From the NCBI GenBank assembly GCA_009760855.2, contig WPIO01000001.1:9143501-9207500 (forward strand): a DNA stretch of 64,000 nucleotides, given 5' to 3'. The notes under the pieces are model-generated. The model did not search any database and had not been told where the DNA came from. It was given only the letters and a program-made list of their open reading frames with translations. The stretch's first letter is position 1; the number at the start of each line of letters is the position of its first letter. The stretch comes from Cristatella mucedo (taxonomy: Eukaryota > Bryozoa > Phylactolaemata > Cristatellidae). This document shows, in pieces, positions 52,706 to 64,000 of this stretch. The position numbers and the translations under genes were made by a program.

Positions 52706-53059
52706 GTAAGATTCGCGCGCGTCGTGTGCACTGATTTCGGAGCGCGCGACTTGCATGTAGGGTGCATTTAGCTCGAAAATCCCGCTGGCAGCCGAGCTGG
52801 CCCAGAGTTAAAAAGCAGTGGCTGACTGTTAAATCTGGAAATTTACTCCAGGATTGGTGATGCTGAGCAAGGAGGCTTTATCGGCCTTTAGGCTGGGTGG
52901 TTGCATTTAAAGTGGCGTCGGTTGTTATAGTATCGGCCGCAGCGGGAGTGTGGTCGATCGATTTTGGTCGAATGTGGCTAGTCCCGAGTCTATCCCTTTG
53001 CAGCAAATGTAAAGCGCCTAGAAAGAGATTGAGTTCTCTGAGGGTGCTTTATCAAGTGC

Positions 53060-53090
<31 letters not shown>

Positions 53091-53486
53091 CGCTGCAGAT
53101 TGGGAAGCATTGTTGACGAAACCGCAAACATAAGTTAAATCGCCTGCATAGCCGCGAACTTAAACGAGGGCTACTCATCAAACGAAACTTTGATGCCGCA
53201 CTCTTACTTTATGTGACACGGATATTACGAAGCATCTGCCTGCGGTTCACTTGGTCGTCTTCAGGACCTTAGCGGCCTCGATTGTGGGAAGAAGCTTGCC
53301 AGTGTGGCTGCTTTATGTCTTTGATGCTTCAGGTGACTGGCTGTGGTGGATCGCTATGTCCACCTACATGGAGTGACAGCCATTTAAGTGAAGGCTGGAC
53401 CAGTGGCAGATGGGAGTGTTAGCTGTTCGAAACGGGAGGGAGGAATAGAGGGACAGCAGCAGATGGACAGATATGCAAGGAGAGCG

Positions 53487-53554
<68 letters not shown>

Positions 53555-56500
53555 AGTAGAGGAGACTTGTTGTATGAATATGTAAGAGATTGAGGGAAAG
53601 AGTGAGATGTATGTGGGCAAATGTGTGCGCTCCACGTGGGCTTGCCTACTTTTAGGCATGTTTGGCAATTTACGTTGGTAATTGCTTAGAGCTCCACAAT
53701 TACCTCTCTCGTTGACCGTCCACCAGGTAAGCTGTATAGTTACTGGTAAAAGAATGCGGTTTCTGCATTTAACTTATTTTCTGTTTTGGGCCGAATCTCA
53801 ATTGTCACCAGCCGAAGCTGGTGAAGTGGACCTTGTGCTGAGTGGTGCATGGGGTCCGGGAAATCACAGTTGCCCGAATCTAGTAAGGTGGATCATATTG
53901 TTCGTTGTTCTGAAATCTGCCTTGTCCAGCGTGTAGTGTTTGTGTACAAGGGGAAAGGGGTTTGTAGACAGGTCATCACTATTCCTGCAGCTGTTGCTGC
54001 TGGCCTTCCTCCGAAAGGTGTAGTCTTCTTTAAGTTTTCTTTTTGTAATTGAGTTGCCAGCATTGCTGTAGAACCTTGAATGAACAGTTGTTTTTTCTGA
54101 TATAATTGAGAGCCATCCTGCTGGGAAAACCTGATGCATTTTGGGATTATCTTGCGATTGCCGGCATTGTTATATGGCAAGTCAGTGAGGTCAGACCTCG
54201 GAGCCACAGAATCCAGCCCGATATTGAGGGAAGGGGTCCAACTGCTGGCCATGCATGTAAGATTGCTGCAGCATCCATGCAACCATCGCAAATGAAAAGG
54301 CAACCAGTTGTCGATGCATGCCATGGAACGTTTCTTGCTGGCCTCTTTGTCTTTGGGAGGGTCACATCTTTCACTTGGAAGTGTGCGTAGTCGTTGGCTG
54401 CCTATTTCTTTTTTTTATGCGCAGCCTATCTTAGCTTGCTAAATGCAATGTACACAATGCAATAAGAGAACCAACGAGCGGCCGCCCTTACAGCTCGTGG
54501 GTCACCGAACCATGCAACGGAGCAAACTGCGAGAGAGCTAGACAAAACAATATGACACGAGTTCACACACGCACACAGACAGCTTCGAAAAGTAGCATGT
54601 GATCATTCTCTTCCTCTAGGGCATCACTTTGTGCAGGGGTATGGCAATGGCATTTCATTATTGCAGGTAGTATGCTATTGGCAGTGCATCACCCTGCCAT
54701 TTATGATCTGGCTGGCCAGCACAGCTGCTGCTGTGCAATTATCAAGCAGATGACTAGCTGGTTACATTGCAGCTGTAGTAACTAGAGGTATATGGTTTCC
54801 TCCTGCATGTTTTTGTGCCTGCACTTTTGAGTGTACTCAGAATTTTAAGCTATTACCACCGGAAAGAAGAGATTCTGATGATTAAGACCATCCAGCCGGG
54901 ACTGGCTCGGACGAAGCACACTATACTAATCCGTGTAGCAATCCATATTGAACAAAGTAGTTCCCACTGCATCCACGAGCAAAAGAAGAAGTTAAAAATA
55001 GCAAATCCTCCCTGAAGTAGAGAAGTATGTTTAACACGGTGTCTTATCAATGTTGGTGAAAAGCAAAAAAAGGCACATTGTGCAGGGATATTTCCTAGAG
55101 AGCTAATTTACATTATTTCCCATTGTGTCAAATTTGAAGGTGGTAGAGTTGCTAACAAGTGCTGAGATCTGGGTAAAGCAAAGAAGATTTCTGCCTTCAC
55201 GAAAGTATGCATTTTGGAATTGCTTGTTACAGGCTATAACAAGGTGTGCATTGCAAAAGGGCTGACGATTTTCTTGAGTGTGTGTATACTGCAATATTAA
55301 GAAGCAGCTACTACTCAATGCGATATAAACAAGGGAGCAAAGTGGTCGACCTAAGCTGCAAAAAAGTGTTTATTAGGGCCATATAAACGCAAGCCTTTTA
55401 ACTGAGCAACCCAACCATTCTGCTGAGGGTATGCAAGCAAGCTATTCTCTCCAGTGGCTCTAAAAAGCAGAAATTAAGCTGCTTGCAATGGGCTAGGGGC
55501 CACAATACTAATAATAATGAAATTTGTGTTGCAGCCTCAGGAAATCAAATCGCTTCTAGGCACTTTACATATGGTATGGGGGAAGCAGGTCAATATAGTA
55601 AGTGATAGCATGCACAGTGGCAACCTGCATTAGTAGCACACAAAGGAAAATTCACACGTGCCCAGCAAATATTATGAGAAGGTGCATTTTTAGCTTCTGT
55701 TTAAATGTCGTCAAGTCAGGGGATTTCTTGACATCAATCGGGAGTGGTTTCTAGTCTTTGAGATTATACGAACTAAAGGAGCTAAATGATTTGAGGTCGG
55801 TTCACGGCTATGTCGACTGGATTATTGCTGACTGGCCAAAGTGTGGTATGTACCGATGAATCGAAGTTGACTATTTTCAATACTCGTAGGAGAGCACACG
55901 TGAAGGGACGCATTAATTGAGCATACCACAATGAAGATGGTGCAGTTTGGCAGTAGAGGAGTGGTGTGGATGGGCTGTTTCACAGCAGCTAGTATCAGAA
56001 CCGTCTACCCGATGGCGAGTTCTGGTACTAGCTGCAATAGAGTATATTTCTGAAATTCGATAGAGTCTATTGCATCTCATGTATATCAAGGTATATAATT
56101 AAGGCATCATGGACTAGCATAAATACTAAGATATCGTAAAACATCTTCATAATCAATGTGTTCTGGCCCTTGGGGACCAGATGTCATATGGCAACTGGAT
56201 AACGATCACAAAGCACACCATACTGTCGGTGGGAGAATTTTTAATGGCCTCGGTCATGGGTAATCTACACTGTATTACCATGGCCCAGCGTGAGCCCTGA
56301 TGTGAATTCTTTCTACACGTTTGAGATGCATTGGAGCTAAGTGCAAGATTGTAAGGTATTTTTATCATCTTGGAAATATCTTATTTGAGGCTTTCGTGTT
56401 GCGATTTGTGGTGTCCATTCCAAATTGCATGCACTAAGAGATAAATAAATTTTGGTGAAGCCACTTCCCATTAGCCCTGATCATGTATTAATTGAATACT

Positions 56501-59500
56501 GAAACAGAAAGGGTTTTTCTAATAATTGAATACTGAAACGTAGAATTTTTTTTCACCATGGCCGTATGGATGTGAAAGTAACGTATCTTGAAAGCAACAC
56601 AGGATGGATTACCGGAGGAAGCTGCAAACTTTCTCTTAAGCTTAAGGTCTGTCACGTGGTCTGTCACTTAAAATAAGGATGGCACCTGTATGCATGCATG
56701 CATGCATGTCAGATGAATGAATGAGCATGAACCAGTGACTAGTTCGAGCTAGGCGCCAGTGATGTGCTACTCGCTGAGCAGCCTAGCCATCTTCAGTGTA
56801 GTTGTTGAGAGTGAGCACATCTGACTGGTTTTGGCCCAATGTTGCTTCTTGAGCATTGTGAGACTGCATGTATCAGGCCTAGAAGCATAAGTCTTGAGTC
56901 GGAAGGTTATGGAAGTGCAAGCCGTGTGCAGTTCGCTGATGAGTAAAAATGTGTGTAGCACATAAGTAGGGCAAAGAGTATGCATGGCCTGCTGCTGGCA
57001 CAGCCAAAATGTCGGCCTCCGAAAGCTTTCAAGCTAGTCACTCTCACCTGCTTGGTTTCAGGCAGAAGCTGGGGACTAATAAGACATGGGAGCTGACCTG
57101 TCTCAAGGGTTGGGGGTGGTGGTGGTCTAGATCTACATCAACCCAGAAAAGCCAAATTACAAGCCACTTGCTTGCCTAACAGGCTGCTCTCGGTCTGCTA
57201 GTCGCTAAGCCGTCAAGAGATTCCTTATGTTACCCCCTTTTAAGCTAGAATACCTGTCATGTCTTCCTTCACCTGATTTGCTACTGCCATTAGCCTCCCG
57301 ACTGTGAATGCATCTAATTTTCAAATTCTTTTCCCGGCATCCACACCCACTCGGCCAGTGCTGCGTTTCTTGACGTAATTTCAGGCTTGCTTGCTATTCA
57401 TTGCGATAGCCGTTATGGCTTATCTTTTGGCAATGCCTGAAGTATTATGGATAACAGCGGGGCTTATCAGGGCACAAAGACAACTAGGCCTGGGAGTATC
57501 GTCCCACAGTCCGTGGTGTGACAGGCTGTCAAAATACCCCCCTCCCACACTGCCATGGCCAAAATTATTTTAGTGGCTGATTTTTTAAAGTCAAAGCCGA
57601 ACTCTATAGTGCACGAGCCAGCCTGTAAATATGGTTGTTGACAACCCCCCCCCCCTTTATTTTAGGGATATGCCACCCAGCTTAAAGGGTACTGGAGTTC
57701 CCTTCCCTAACATCTGCAGTTGATCCTGGTGCTCAGATGCTGTCCCAAACGAATGCTTTTAGCTACAAGCACATGCGTTGTCGGTCGAAAGGGCAGTGCT
57801 GAAAACCGTCGTGGAAATAGTCTTACACAGTAGGTCGAGCACCAAAGCCACACATTGGGCTAAAAAGGCTCAGCATTGCCTTAACCGATCCATGATGAAT
57901 GAAACAGATAGGAAGTTGACGGTAGCATCATGACAATGGAAACCCATGATCTGCTGTCACCTACCATGCAATTACAGCTTAGTTGCTTGGAGGTGGGCGA
58001 TATAAAGCTCTGACCCCCAAGAGCAGGCATGTGCCAAGAATTTGTTATGGCAGGCCTCACCAGTAATAAGGGATGCGCTAAACCTTGATTTTGCCCGACC
58101 CACCCAGCAGTAGTATTCTGCTTGCCCGTTTTTGGAGGGAAGCTTTATCTGCCCCCTATCAAGAGCTTCAGCCGAGTAGCCTCTCACACGACGTTCATGC
58201 AAGAGACTCGGTCCGACTTACTTGCTGGACCTGGCTGGACTGGACTGGACCTGGCCAGCCAAGTGCTGTATCGGCTTTCTGGAATGACTATCTGTGATCT
58301 GCTTTGATAGGCAGTGCCCGTGTCGTTACCATTGCCGTTTGTAAACCCAGTCGATAATAAAATCCTTACAGTATGCCTGCAGATAAGTCCAAGCACTTAT
58401 GCTGATGGTATGCACTGTTTAGAATGACGTTTCCTCATCACTACTTCAGATCCGTGCTTGTCAGGCTAGGCATAGGGGCCACCAGCTTCTGCATTGTCGC
58501 TTCAGCTGTAGCATATTCGACAGAGCCTCAATTGTATTGAAAAAGTTCGGCTACTGATGTAGGTAGAATAAATTATATAAATAAAAAAATAAAAATAAAT
58601 AAATATATATTTACATGTGCACCTTACCTCTGGGGCCTGTCGATATTGCTCTATAGTCGTTATACAGGAGAGTGGCACAGATCAGGCGACTGGCTGTGCC
58701 ACTGCATCAGTACAGTCACGAATTTGTCAAACAAGTACTTTACTAGCTTGGCAGTTTGCTTAGGGTCGTGATCTTCCTTCCAAATATAATAAACCCAATG
58801 CAGAATATTTGACATTTGAAGTACAAGTTGCTTGACCAGTAATGACTTATGTAAAGGAATTTTTTTGACGAATACTGTCTCGTTGGCCATCATTGACACA
58901 TCCTTCCAGTCTTCCTATAATTGATTACCTTGGAAAGATCCAGGCCATACCCTCTTCAGCTTACTCATGAATACACCTACTGGGGAATGTTGAAAGTGAT
59001 AGCAACCTGCCAAATGGTGGTGGTTGCAGGAGCTCCAGATCAAGCAAAGTAACCTATCGATTTCAAGGTTCTGTCACTCACTTCATTCTCAGGCTCTCAC
59101 CTACCTCTCTGGTTTGGCCCAGCGGTTAAGGTGCATGCCTTTAATTACCGAGATCAGGATGAATTTAATTGGTGACCAAGGTCGTGGAATCTAGCCCAGT
59201 GGCATATGTGAAGCACCAAACTAGAGAATAAGTTCTCTTAAGGTGCTATACAAATGAATTATACAATACAATATATATTATATATAATCCGGCATTGCAA
59301 CCTCTCATATGACTCAAGTCGTATAGCTGTGCCATCAACCAACTTCAATTATTTGAAGACCTTGCCTTCTTTGTTTATTCTTACGCTTACCTGTAAGGCC
59401 CGCTACGGCTTGGCCGCTTTATACATAGCTGACTGCTTCTTCAGTGTCAGCCTCCTCGTACCCTCAGCTCGTATAGGGACAATACATTAGCTGATTAGCT

Positions 59501-61168
59501 GTTTTGTCCCTTTGCTTAAAGACCATGGGCGGCAGAAGTTTTTTTTTCTGCAAGTCCTAGGCTGTGGAACTCACTTCCACAGTTCTTATGCAACGACAAC
59601 TAGACTCCTGCTGCCGATCGTGGAACACCCTTTCTAGCCGTCCTGAGCTGCTACTTCCATGCTACTCGCTACCTCAACTGCCCTACTGACTCAGCTATGC
59701 TTTTGACTATCACTCTGTTGCGTTAGATGAAGTCTGTTGGCTGCCGAATGCGTACCGGAAGCAGCTTAGGCTTCGAAATGTGCTATAGAAAACTGTCTGG
59801 GTAAAAAGAATTGATCTTTGTGGCTTCGTGGAGTTACAGACAGACATGCATTACATTGCACTAGGTTGTGGCCCCTCCTCCTTGAACCGAGCTGTTGAGG
59901 CATGGGAAAGGCTGGTCACCGGCCTGCCACAATAGAGGCTTTTTTATTGGCAACCTCGGGTTAAGTCAAAATCTCTTTCAAGCTCTCTTTCAAGAACAAA
60001 ATCAGGAGCACTGTAAATCTAGTTTATTCCCCTCCTAATTATAACGACTTTGGAGAGATTATCTTAGGTTGGTCATGCTGCTGACCCGACCTCGGAGTGA
60101 AAGAGTTGACTTCAGCTTTTCAGGGTTGAGAACGAAGGTCAGCCATAGAAACTCGTCATTAATAATGAACTTGGCCAAGTGACTTATTAGTTGCTGTGCA
60201 ATTATTCATTTCTTCATTGCTCTGTGCTGTATAACAATATAATTTATTTGTATAGCGCCCCAAGAGAACTTAATCTCTATTCATGCGGTTCACATATGCC
60301 TCGAGGCTCAAGCCCACGAGCTCAGCAAGACCTTGGTCGGGGCGAGCACCTTAACAGCTATAATGTAATTGCTACCTCTCCGTTTGTATCTCACAGGATC
60401 CTCTATTGTTCTTTCAGGTCTTGTGTTTCGAGTGCATTAAGTCGTGCCCCTTTCAGTAGCAGCATCCCAGATCGCCTGAATGTCAGCGCAGCTATGGATA
60501 CTTTGTTAGTCATTGTGATTACCCGAGTGTTCTTGAGCTGCGCACTTTGTCAGCTTGTTGCCGTTGTGTACCCAGTGCTCGTGCTGTCTCACTGCAGCTC
60601 TTTTTTCATGTTTTCATGGCTTGTCTCTCATTTTGGTCACAGCATTCATAGGGCTGCTGTATCCGTTCATGGACAGTGCTCTGCGGAAGCGGCAGGAAAT
60701 CTCCTCGGCTACAGTAGGTGCAGCAGTGCCAGCCTCCAAGGGCAGACGCCACGAGTGGTCAAGTGTAATGCGCTGCATTGCTGTGTTCGTCGGCATCAAC
60801 CATGCCAGCGCCGTATCCTTTCTTATCTGACTTGCCCATTGGGCGTGGGAAGCGGGCCGCGCGCCGGCACCTGGCACTTCCTGTGACGTGGCAGCAGCTT
60901 CGGCGCGGCAGCAGCAGCATCGCTAGAGCCACGGCAGCAGCAGCAGCATAGGGCGGCTGTGGAGGCAGCGTTGTGGCAATCCCTAACCAGTGTGCATGCA
61001 GAAGATCAGCTTCGACAGCACATTCCAGCTATCGCTCACGCTGGGCGCACTCTCGCTCGGCCTCTGGTGGCTGTTCGATCGGTCGAGAAGTGGCCTGCTG
61101 CTTGGACTCGTCATTGCTTCTCTTGCCACAGCTGTCACCCAAGTGCTCGTCTTCTTTGGCGTGTTCTG
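52534..61168 (+). CDS. INSIG: INSIG (insulin-induced gene protein), 3 of probably 4 exons
   Basis: INSIG is a six-helix ER membrane protein. When sterols are high it binds SCAP, keeping SREBP in the ER, and recruits ubiquitin ligase to HMG-CoA reductase. Exons are 52534-52705, 60643-60812 and 61002-61168, with GT-AG borders and phases 1, 0 and 2. Translation follows the family throughout: first helix and [56 protein letters not shown], then [20 protein letters not shown]. The luminal/cytosolic loop after the second helix is about 15 residues longer than in human INSIG1. The N-terminus is short, as in INSIG2. The last exon, which encodes the conserved C-terminal helices, is not found before 64000. 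Intron 1 is 7.9 kb and full of transposons. Whether it equals vertebrate INSIG1 or INSIG2 cannot be said. Confidence 0.93.
52985..53092 (+). mobile_element. LINE-A 3' tail
   Basis: CTTTGCAGCAAATGTAAAGC, then GCCTAGAAAGAGATTGAG and (ATT)n at 53058-53087. In INSIG intron 1. Confidence 0.9.
53489..53552. repeat. (GA)n microsatellite
   Basis: About 32 GA units. From here to 55500 in INSIG intron 1, I recognise no other feature. Confidence 0.97.
55515..55580 (-). mobile_element. SINE2/LINE-A tail fragment
   Basis: The minus-strand tail (AAAGTGCCTAGAAGCGATTTG, then GCTGCAACACAAATTTC) lacks a head, so it could come from either family. Confidence 0.55.
55830..56380 (+). mobile_element. Tc1/mariner remnant
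   Basis: Plus-strand translation shows [20 protein letters not shown] (the TDES catalytic block) at 55850-55900. [12 protein letters not shown] segment at about 56195 corresponds to the second catalytic Asp region. Many stops. In INSIG intron 1. Confidence 0.75.
56692..56708. repeat. (CATG)n short repeat
   Basis: Four TGCA/CATG units. The 56400-58490 stretch of INSIG intron 1 has no recognised gene or repeat otherwise. Confidence 0.8.
58500..58915 (-). mobile_element. Tc1/mariner remnant, family M2
   Basis: A minus-strand frame of about 79 codons includes [16 protein letters not shown] and [10 protein letters not shown], the paired catalytic-Asp blocks of Tc1 transposases. An A/T-rich low-complexity stretch (58576-58613) interrupts the element. 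It belongs to the same family as 31920-32275. Confidence 0.85.
59110..59260 (+). mobile_element. SINE2 copy
   Basis: TGGTTTGGCCCAGCGGTTAA head, an enlarged inter-box segment, a degenerate B-box (GTCGTGGAATCTAGCCC) and a diverged tail ending GCTATACAAATGAATTAT. Confidence 0.75.
59375..59862 (+). mobile_element. LINE-B 3' part
   Basis: Begins in the LINE-B coding end (CTTACCTGTAAGGCCCGCTA, then CGGCTTGG) and continues through the 3' UTR to ACAGACAGACATGCATTACA. In INSIG intron 1. Confidence 0.85.
60240..60362 (-). mobile_element. SINE2 copy, truncated at the tRNA head
   Basis: Minus strand: GTTAAGGTGCTCGCCCC, the B-box region GGGCTTGAGCCTCGAG, and the tail AGAGATTAAGTTCTCTTGGG...GCGCTATACAAATAAATTA. 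It lies 280 bases before INSIG exon 2. Confidence 0.85.
60643..60812 (+). CDS. INSIG: INSIG exon 2
   Basis: The acceptor TTTGGTCACAG is followed by helix 2 ([10 protein letters not shown]), an extended Ala/Ser/Lys loop and the strongly conserved [18 protein letters not shown]. The donor is GCC|GTATCC. A longer overlapping plus-strand frame from 60191 is an artefact of another reading frame. Confidence 0.95.
61002..61168 (+). CDS. INSIG: INSIG exon 3
   Basis: The acceptor is GTGCATGCAG. The exon encodes [20 protein letters not shown] and the next two helices with FDRSRSGL between them. The donor is CTG|GTGAGT, which leaves two bases for the missing last exon. Confidence 0.95.
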
Positions 61169-61977
61169 GTGAGTGCTGCCTCCTGCTCCTCCACCGCAGA
61201 CCTGCTCCGCCCTCTGATTGGTTTCCTAGTGCCATTCTCTCTTTTTAAAGAAGCTAAAAATGCCGCAGTTTTTTTTTTACTGCATTTGGCGGTTTCTTGT
61301 GATTTGTCCTTTACAGCTGTTCCTCGTTTATTGCGGTTGGTCTGTTCCAGACTCTACCGCGATAAGTGAATCTCCGAGAGGTATGATTATTCGTTTATAA
61401 GTAGAATATTTTCGTAGTTAAAGTATAAAAAACGTGTTTGCAATCCTCTAAATACGGGTTTTAACATTATTAGAGCCCACTGGACATTAATTAGCACTCC
61501 TCCAGTCAGCATTACACTCGTATTACCCAATATATTAGACAAAATAGAGGAAATAAGACATATTAGACATTATCAAGGTGCAGTCGAGCGGCTGTACCTG
61601 GCATTGAAGGATTTGGGGGGGTGCTTGAATGCATAGGCCTACAGACCAAACCTACAGTAATTTTAAATTTACTTGTAACACATGGTTGTATAATTGACTC
61701 TGACAACCGAGCAAGCTGTATCATTTTCACTATTTCGATAAACTTTTTAATGAATATATTTGAAAAAACCGCGATATAATGAAGCCGCAAAAGTCGAAGC
61801 GCAAAGTGGCAAAGGATTATCGTATTTGCTTATCCTTGCTGGCGCAGCATGCTACCACCAACCGTATTTGCCTGCTGACAGTGCATGTTACTTCTAACAA
61901 TAATATGCCTCTTGAAATCTAGATCTTACCAGTAGGCATTTGATCATGCTTTCTTTGCAGCATATGTCACGTGCCTA

Positions 61978-62645
61978 TGTGATGTAATGAATCTCTGTCT
62001 GTAACTCCACAAAGCCATAAAGACTATGTGGGTGTTACGCAGGAGAGTTTTGTATAGCGCACTCACAGCCTAAGCGGCTTTCGGTACGCATTCGGTAGCC
62101 AACAGACTTTGTCTCACTCAACAAAGAGAAAGTGGGAAGCATAGCAGAGTCAGGAGAGTGGTTGAGGTAGTGAGTAGCATGGAAGTAGCAGCTCAGGACC
62201 TCTGAAAAAGATGAGCCATAGTCGGCAGCAGGAGAGTAATTGTCGTTGCTTAAGAATTGAGGAAGCGAGTTCCACAGTCTAGGACCTGCAGAGCTAAAGC
62301 TTCTGTCACCAACTGTCTTTAAGCAGAGGAATGGATCAGCTAATTTATTGTCCACACAGGACTTGGGCGAACAGGCTGAAACTGATGCAGCAGTTCAGCT
62401 GGGTACGAAGGAGCCAAGCCGTGGCGGGCCTTGTGGATCAGCGTAAGAACTTTGCTCTGCATCCGTTGCTCAACCGGCATCCATCCTAGCTCAATTAGCA
62501 AAGGAGACACACGCTCAAACCTGTGGGACTTGAAGACTAGCCTTGCAGCCATATTCATAGCCAGCTGCAGTGGCCTAGTTGCTTTTTCTGGTAGCCCAGC
62601 TAAAAGGGAATTACAATAATCAAGTCGAGACAGAACAAAGGGGGC
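61978..62645 (-). mobile_element. LINE-B 3' part
   Basis: Minus-strand frames show NMAARLVFKSHRFERVSPLL, GWMPVEQRMQSKVLTLIHKA and the 3' UTR to CTCTGTCTGTAACTCC. 62645-62700 is a short LINE-A tail scrap (GCCTAGAAAGTGGG). Confidence 0.9.
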
Positions 62646-63004
62646 CTAGAAAGTGGGTTAGTTCTCTATGGTGCTACACGAAATGTAATAAATTAGTATT
62701 ATCTCTCTTGCTTCGACTCTCTTCAGTTGTCTGCCATGGGTCTGTGTACAGGAAGCGCTCAGCTTCTGCTTGGCTAGAAGCATTTTCCCATTAGTGAGGT
62801 GAAGCTACATATGACGTCACCAAGCATTGCTTGCGGATCTGGGATATACCTTGTCCTCGGAGCTTTGAAATTAGTGTCTAACTTCGCTTGGAAACGCTCT
62901 TGGCCATGTGCAATAAATTGTTCACCTCGTTTGCTCCAAACTTCAACTGGCGACCTAGATAACAAGACTGCAAGCAGAAAGATGGACTCGCCTTAAAAAT
63001 AAAG

Positions 63005-63845
63005 CTAAATAAATGTTCCAAAGTGACCTTTTGTTAGACGATCACATTAGCTCCACAATCAAGTCTGCCTACTTTCAGCTACATAACATTGCTAAAATTC
63101 GGGCTTGTTTAGACAGGGATACCACATCTAATTTAGGCCATACATTCGTGACATCCCGTCTTGGCTTCTGTAACTCACTGCTTACTGGCCTACCGGCATG
63201 TGTGACCAGGCGATTGCAGCTGCTGCAAAACTCGGCAGCTAGGCTTGTCTGTCGTGAGCGTCGCAGTTGCCACATCACACCACTTCTCGCCGACCTGCAC
63301 TGGCTACCAGTCAAGCAACGTATTGAATTCAAGGTTTTGTTGCTCACTTTTAGGTCACTTCATTCTCTGGCTCCAACATATCTCTCAGATCTACTCCCTC
63401 TACACCAGGCCAAGCATCGTACCACTTGCTTTTCGGAATCCAACAGTCTACCAATACCTCGTACAAACCTCAAATCCTTTGGAGACCGTGCATTTAGTTT
63501 GTATGCTCCCAAAGCCTTGAACTCCCTCCCGACTTGCGTCAGAACATCCCCTGACTTGACCACATTTAAAAAGGACTTAAAATATACCTATTTAGGACAG
63601 CATTTAGTGGGTCCCTGTGATTCGTCCTTGATGTGCTTATGCATGCTGACACTGTGCATGCTGCCACTAACCACAATTGCATGCTGACCCTGTGCTTGTC
63701 ACCCCTAACCACTTTGGTCATGTTGTTTATGAAGCATGATATTACTCAGCATTCAATCGCGTTTCCTTTTGCAGCAAATGTAAAGCGCCTAGAAAGAGAT
63801 TGAGTTCTCTAGGGGCACTTTATCAAGTGCAATATTATTATTATA
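63005..63845 (+). mobile_element. LINE-A, well-preserved 3' part
   Basis: An open frame of about 224 codons covers the RT thumb and C-terminus (LDDHISSTIKSAYFQLHNIA, TSRLGFCNSLLTGLPACVTR, the HITPLLADLHWLPVKQRI block). The complete 3' UTR follows, ending (ATT)n at 63835. A second copy of just the terminal 80 bases follows in tandem at 63850-63935. Confidence 0.9.
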
Positions 63846-64000
63846 TTATTATTTTCATGTTTCCTTTGCAGCAAATGTAAAGTGCCTAGAAAGAGATTGA
63901 GTTCTCTGAGGGTGCTTTAGCAAGTATATTGTTATTATAGATTGTGCTTAGCATTCACATTGGCAAGAGGGAGAGTATAAACCGTGAAAAGAACGGGTCC

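Noticed and set aside
60191-60886. 231-codon plus-strand frame over INSIG exon 2
   Set aside because: It is in the wrong frame for the conserved INSIG peptide and runs through a SINE2 and both splice sites.

Overview
This is nuclear DNA from an animal, probably an invertebrate. Two single-copy animal genes with short conserved exons and GT-AG introns are present. They sit among hundreds-of-base microsatellites, two LINE families, two tRNA-derived SINE families, Tc1/mariner and hAT-like remnants, two solo LTRs and a decayed Polinton/Maverick-like (virus-like) DNA element. No bacterial operons, rRNA or CRISPR arrays are visible. The species cannot be settled from this window.

Layout. 1-11.1 kb is mostly decayed repeats (LINE-B with LINE-A inserted in it, SINEs), plus one convincing minus-strand last exon of an unrecognised gene at 5195-5428. 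11.6-31.2 kb on the minus strand is a DNTTIP1 (TdIF1) orthologue. I reconstruct it as 11 coding exons whose phases all agree and which sum to exactly 3141 nt (1046 codons plus stop). Its last 330 or so residues match the family (dimerisation region, RGRPPG AT-hook, SKI/SNO/DAC-like DNA-binding region). The first 700 or so are a low-complexity Ala/Ser/Pro/Gly extension that human DNTTIP1 lacks. Its introns hold a Tc1-like element split by a LINE-A, long GT repeats and other LINE fragments. 33.1-34.45 kb, just upstream, is GC/CpG-rich and is the likely promoter region.

34.4-36.4 kb is a broken hAT-type (DUF4371/ZMYM1-like) transposase. 37.9-45.7 kb is distinctly AT-rich and carries a P-loop ATPase fragment, an N-terminal fragment of a protein-primed family-B DNA polymerase, fibre-like repeat motifs and several unrecognised ORFs on both strands. 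I read it as a degraded Polinton/Maverick/adintovirus-like insertion, itself hit by a solo LTR, a SINE and a LINE-A tail. 46-51.9 kb contains LINE-B, a SINE, a second solo LTR with target-site duplication, and an unclassified repeat pair.

51.9-61.2 kb on the plus strand is an INSIG gene (ER sterol sensor that retains SCAP/SREBP). Three exons are certain, and the last expected exon is not in the window. 61.4-64 kb is again LINE-B and LINE-A.

The two host genes have unrelated jobs (chromatin deacetylase complex versus sterol homeostasis), and nothing suggests they act together. LINE-A and the SINE2 family share a 3' tail, which suggests SINE2 is mobilised by LINE-A.
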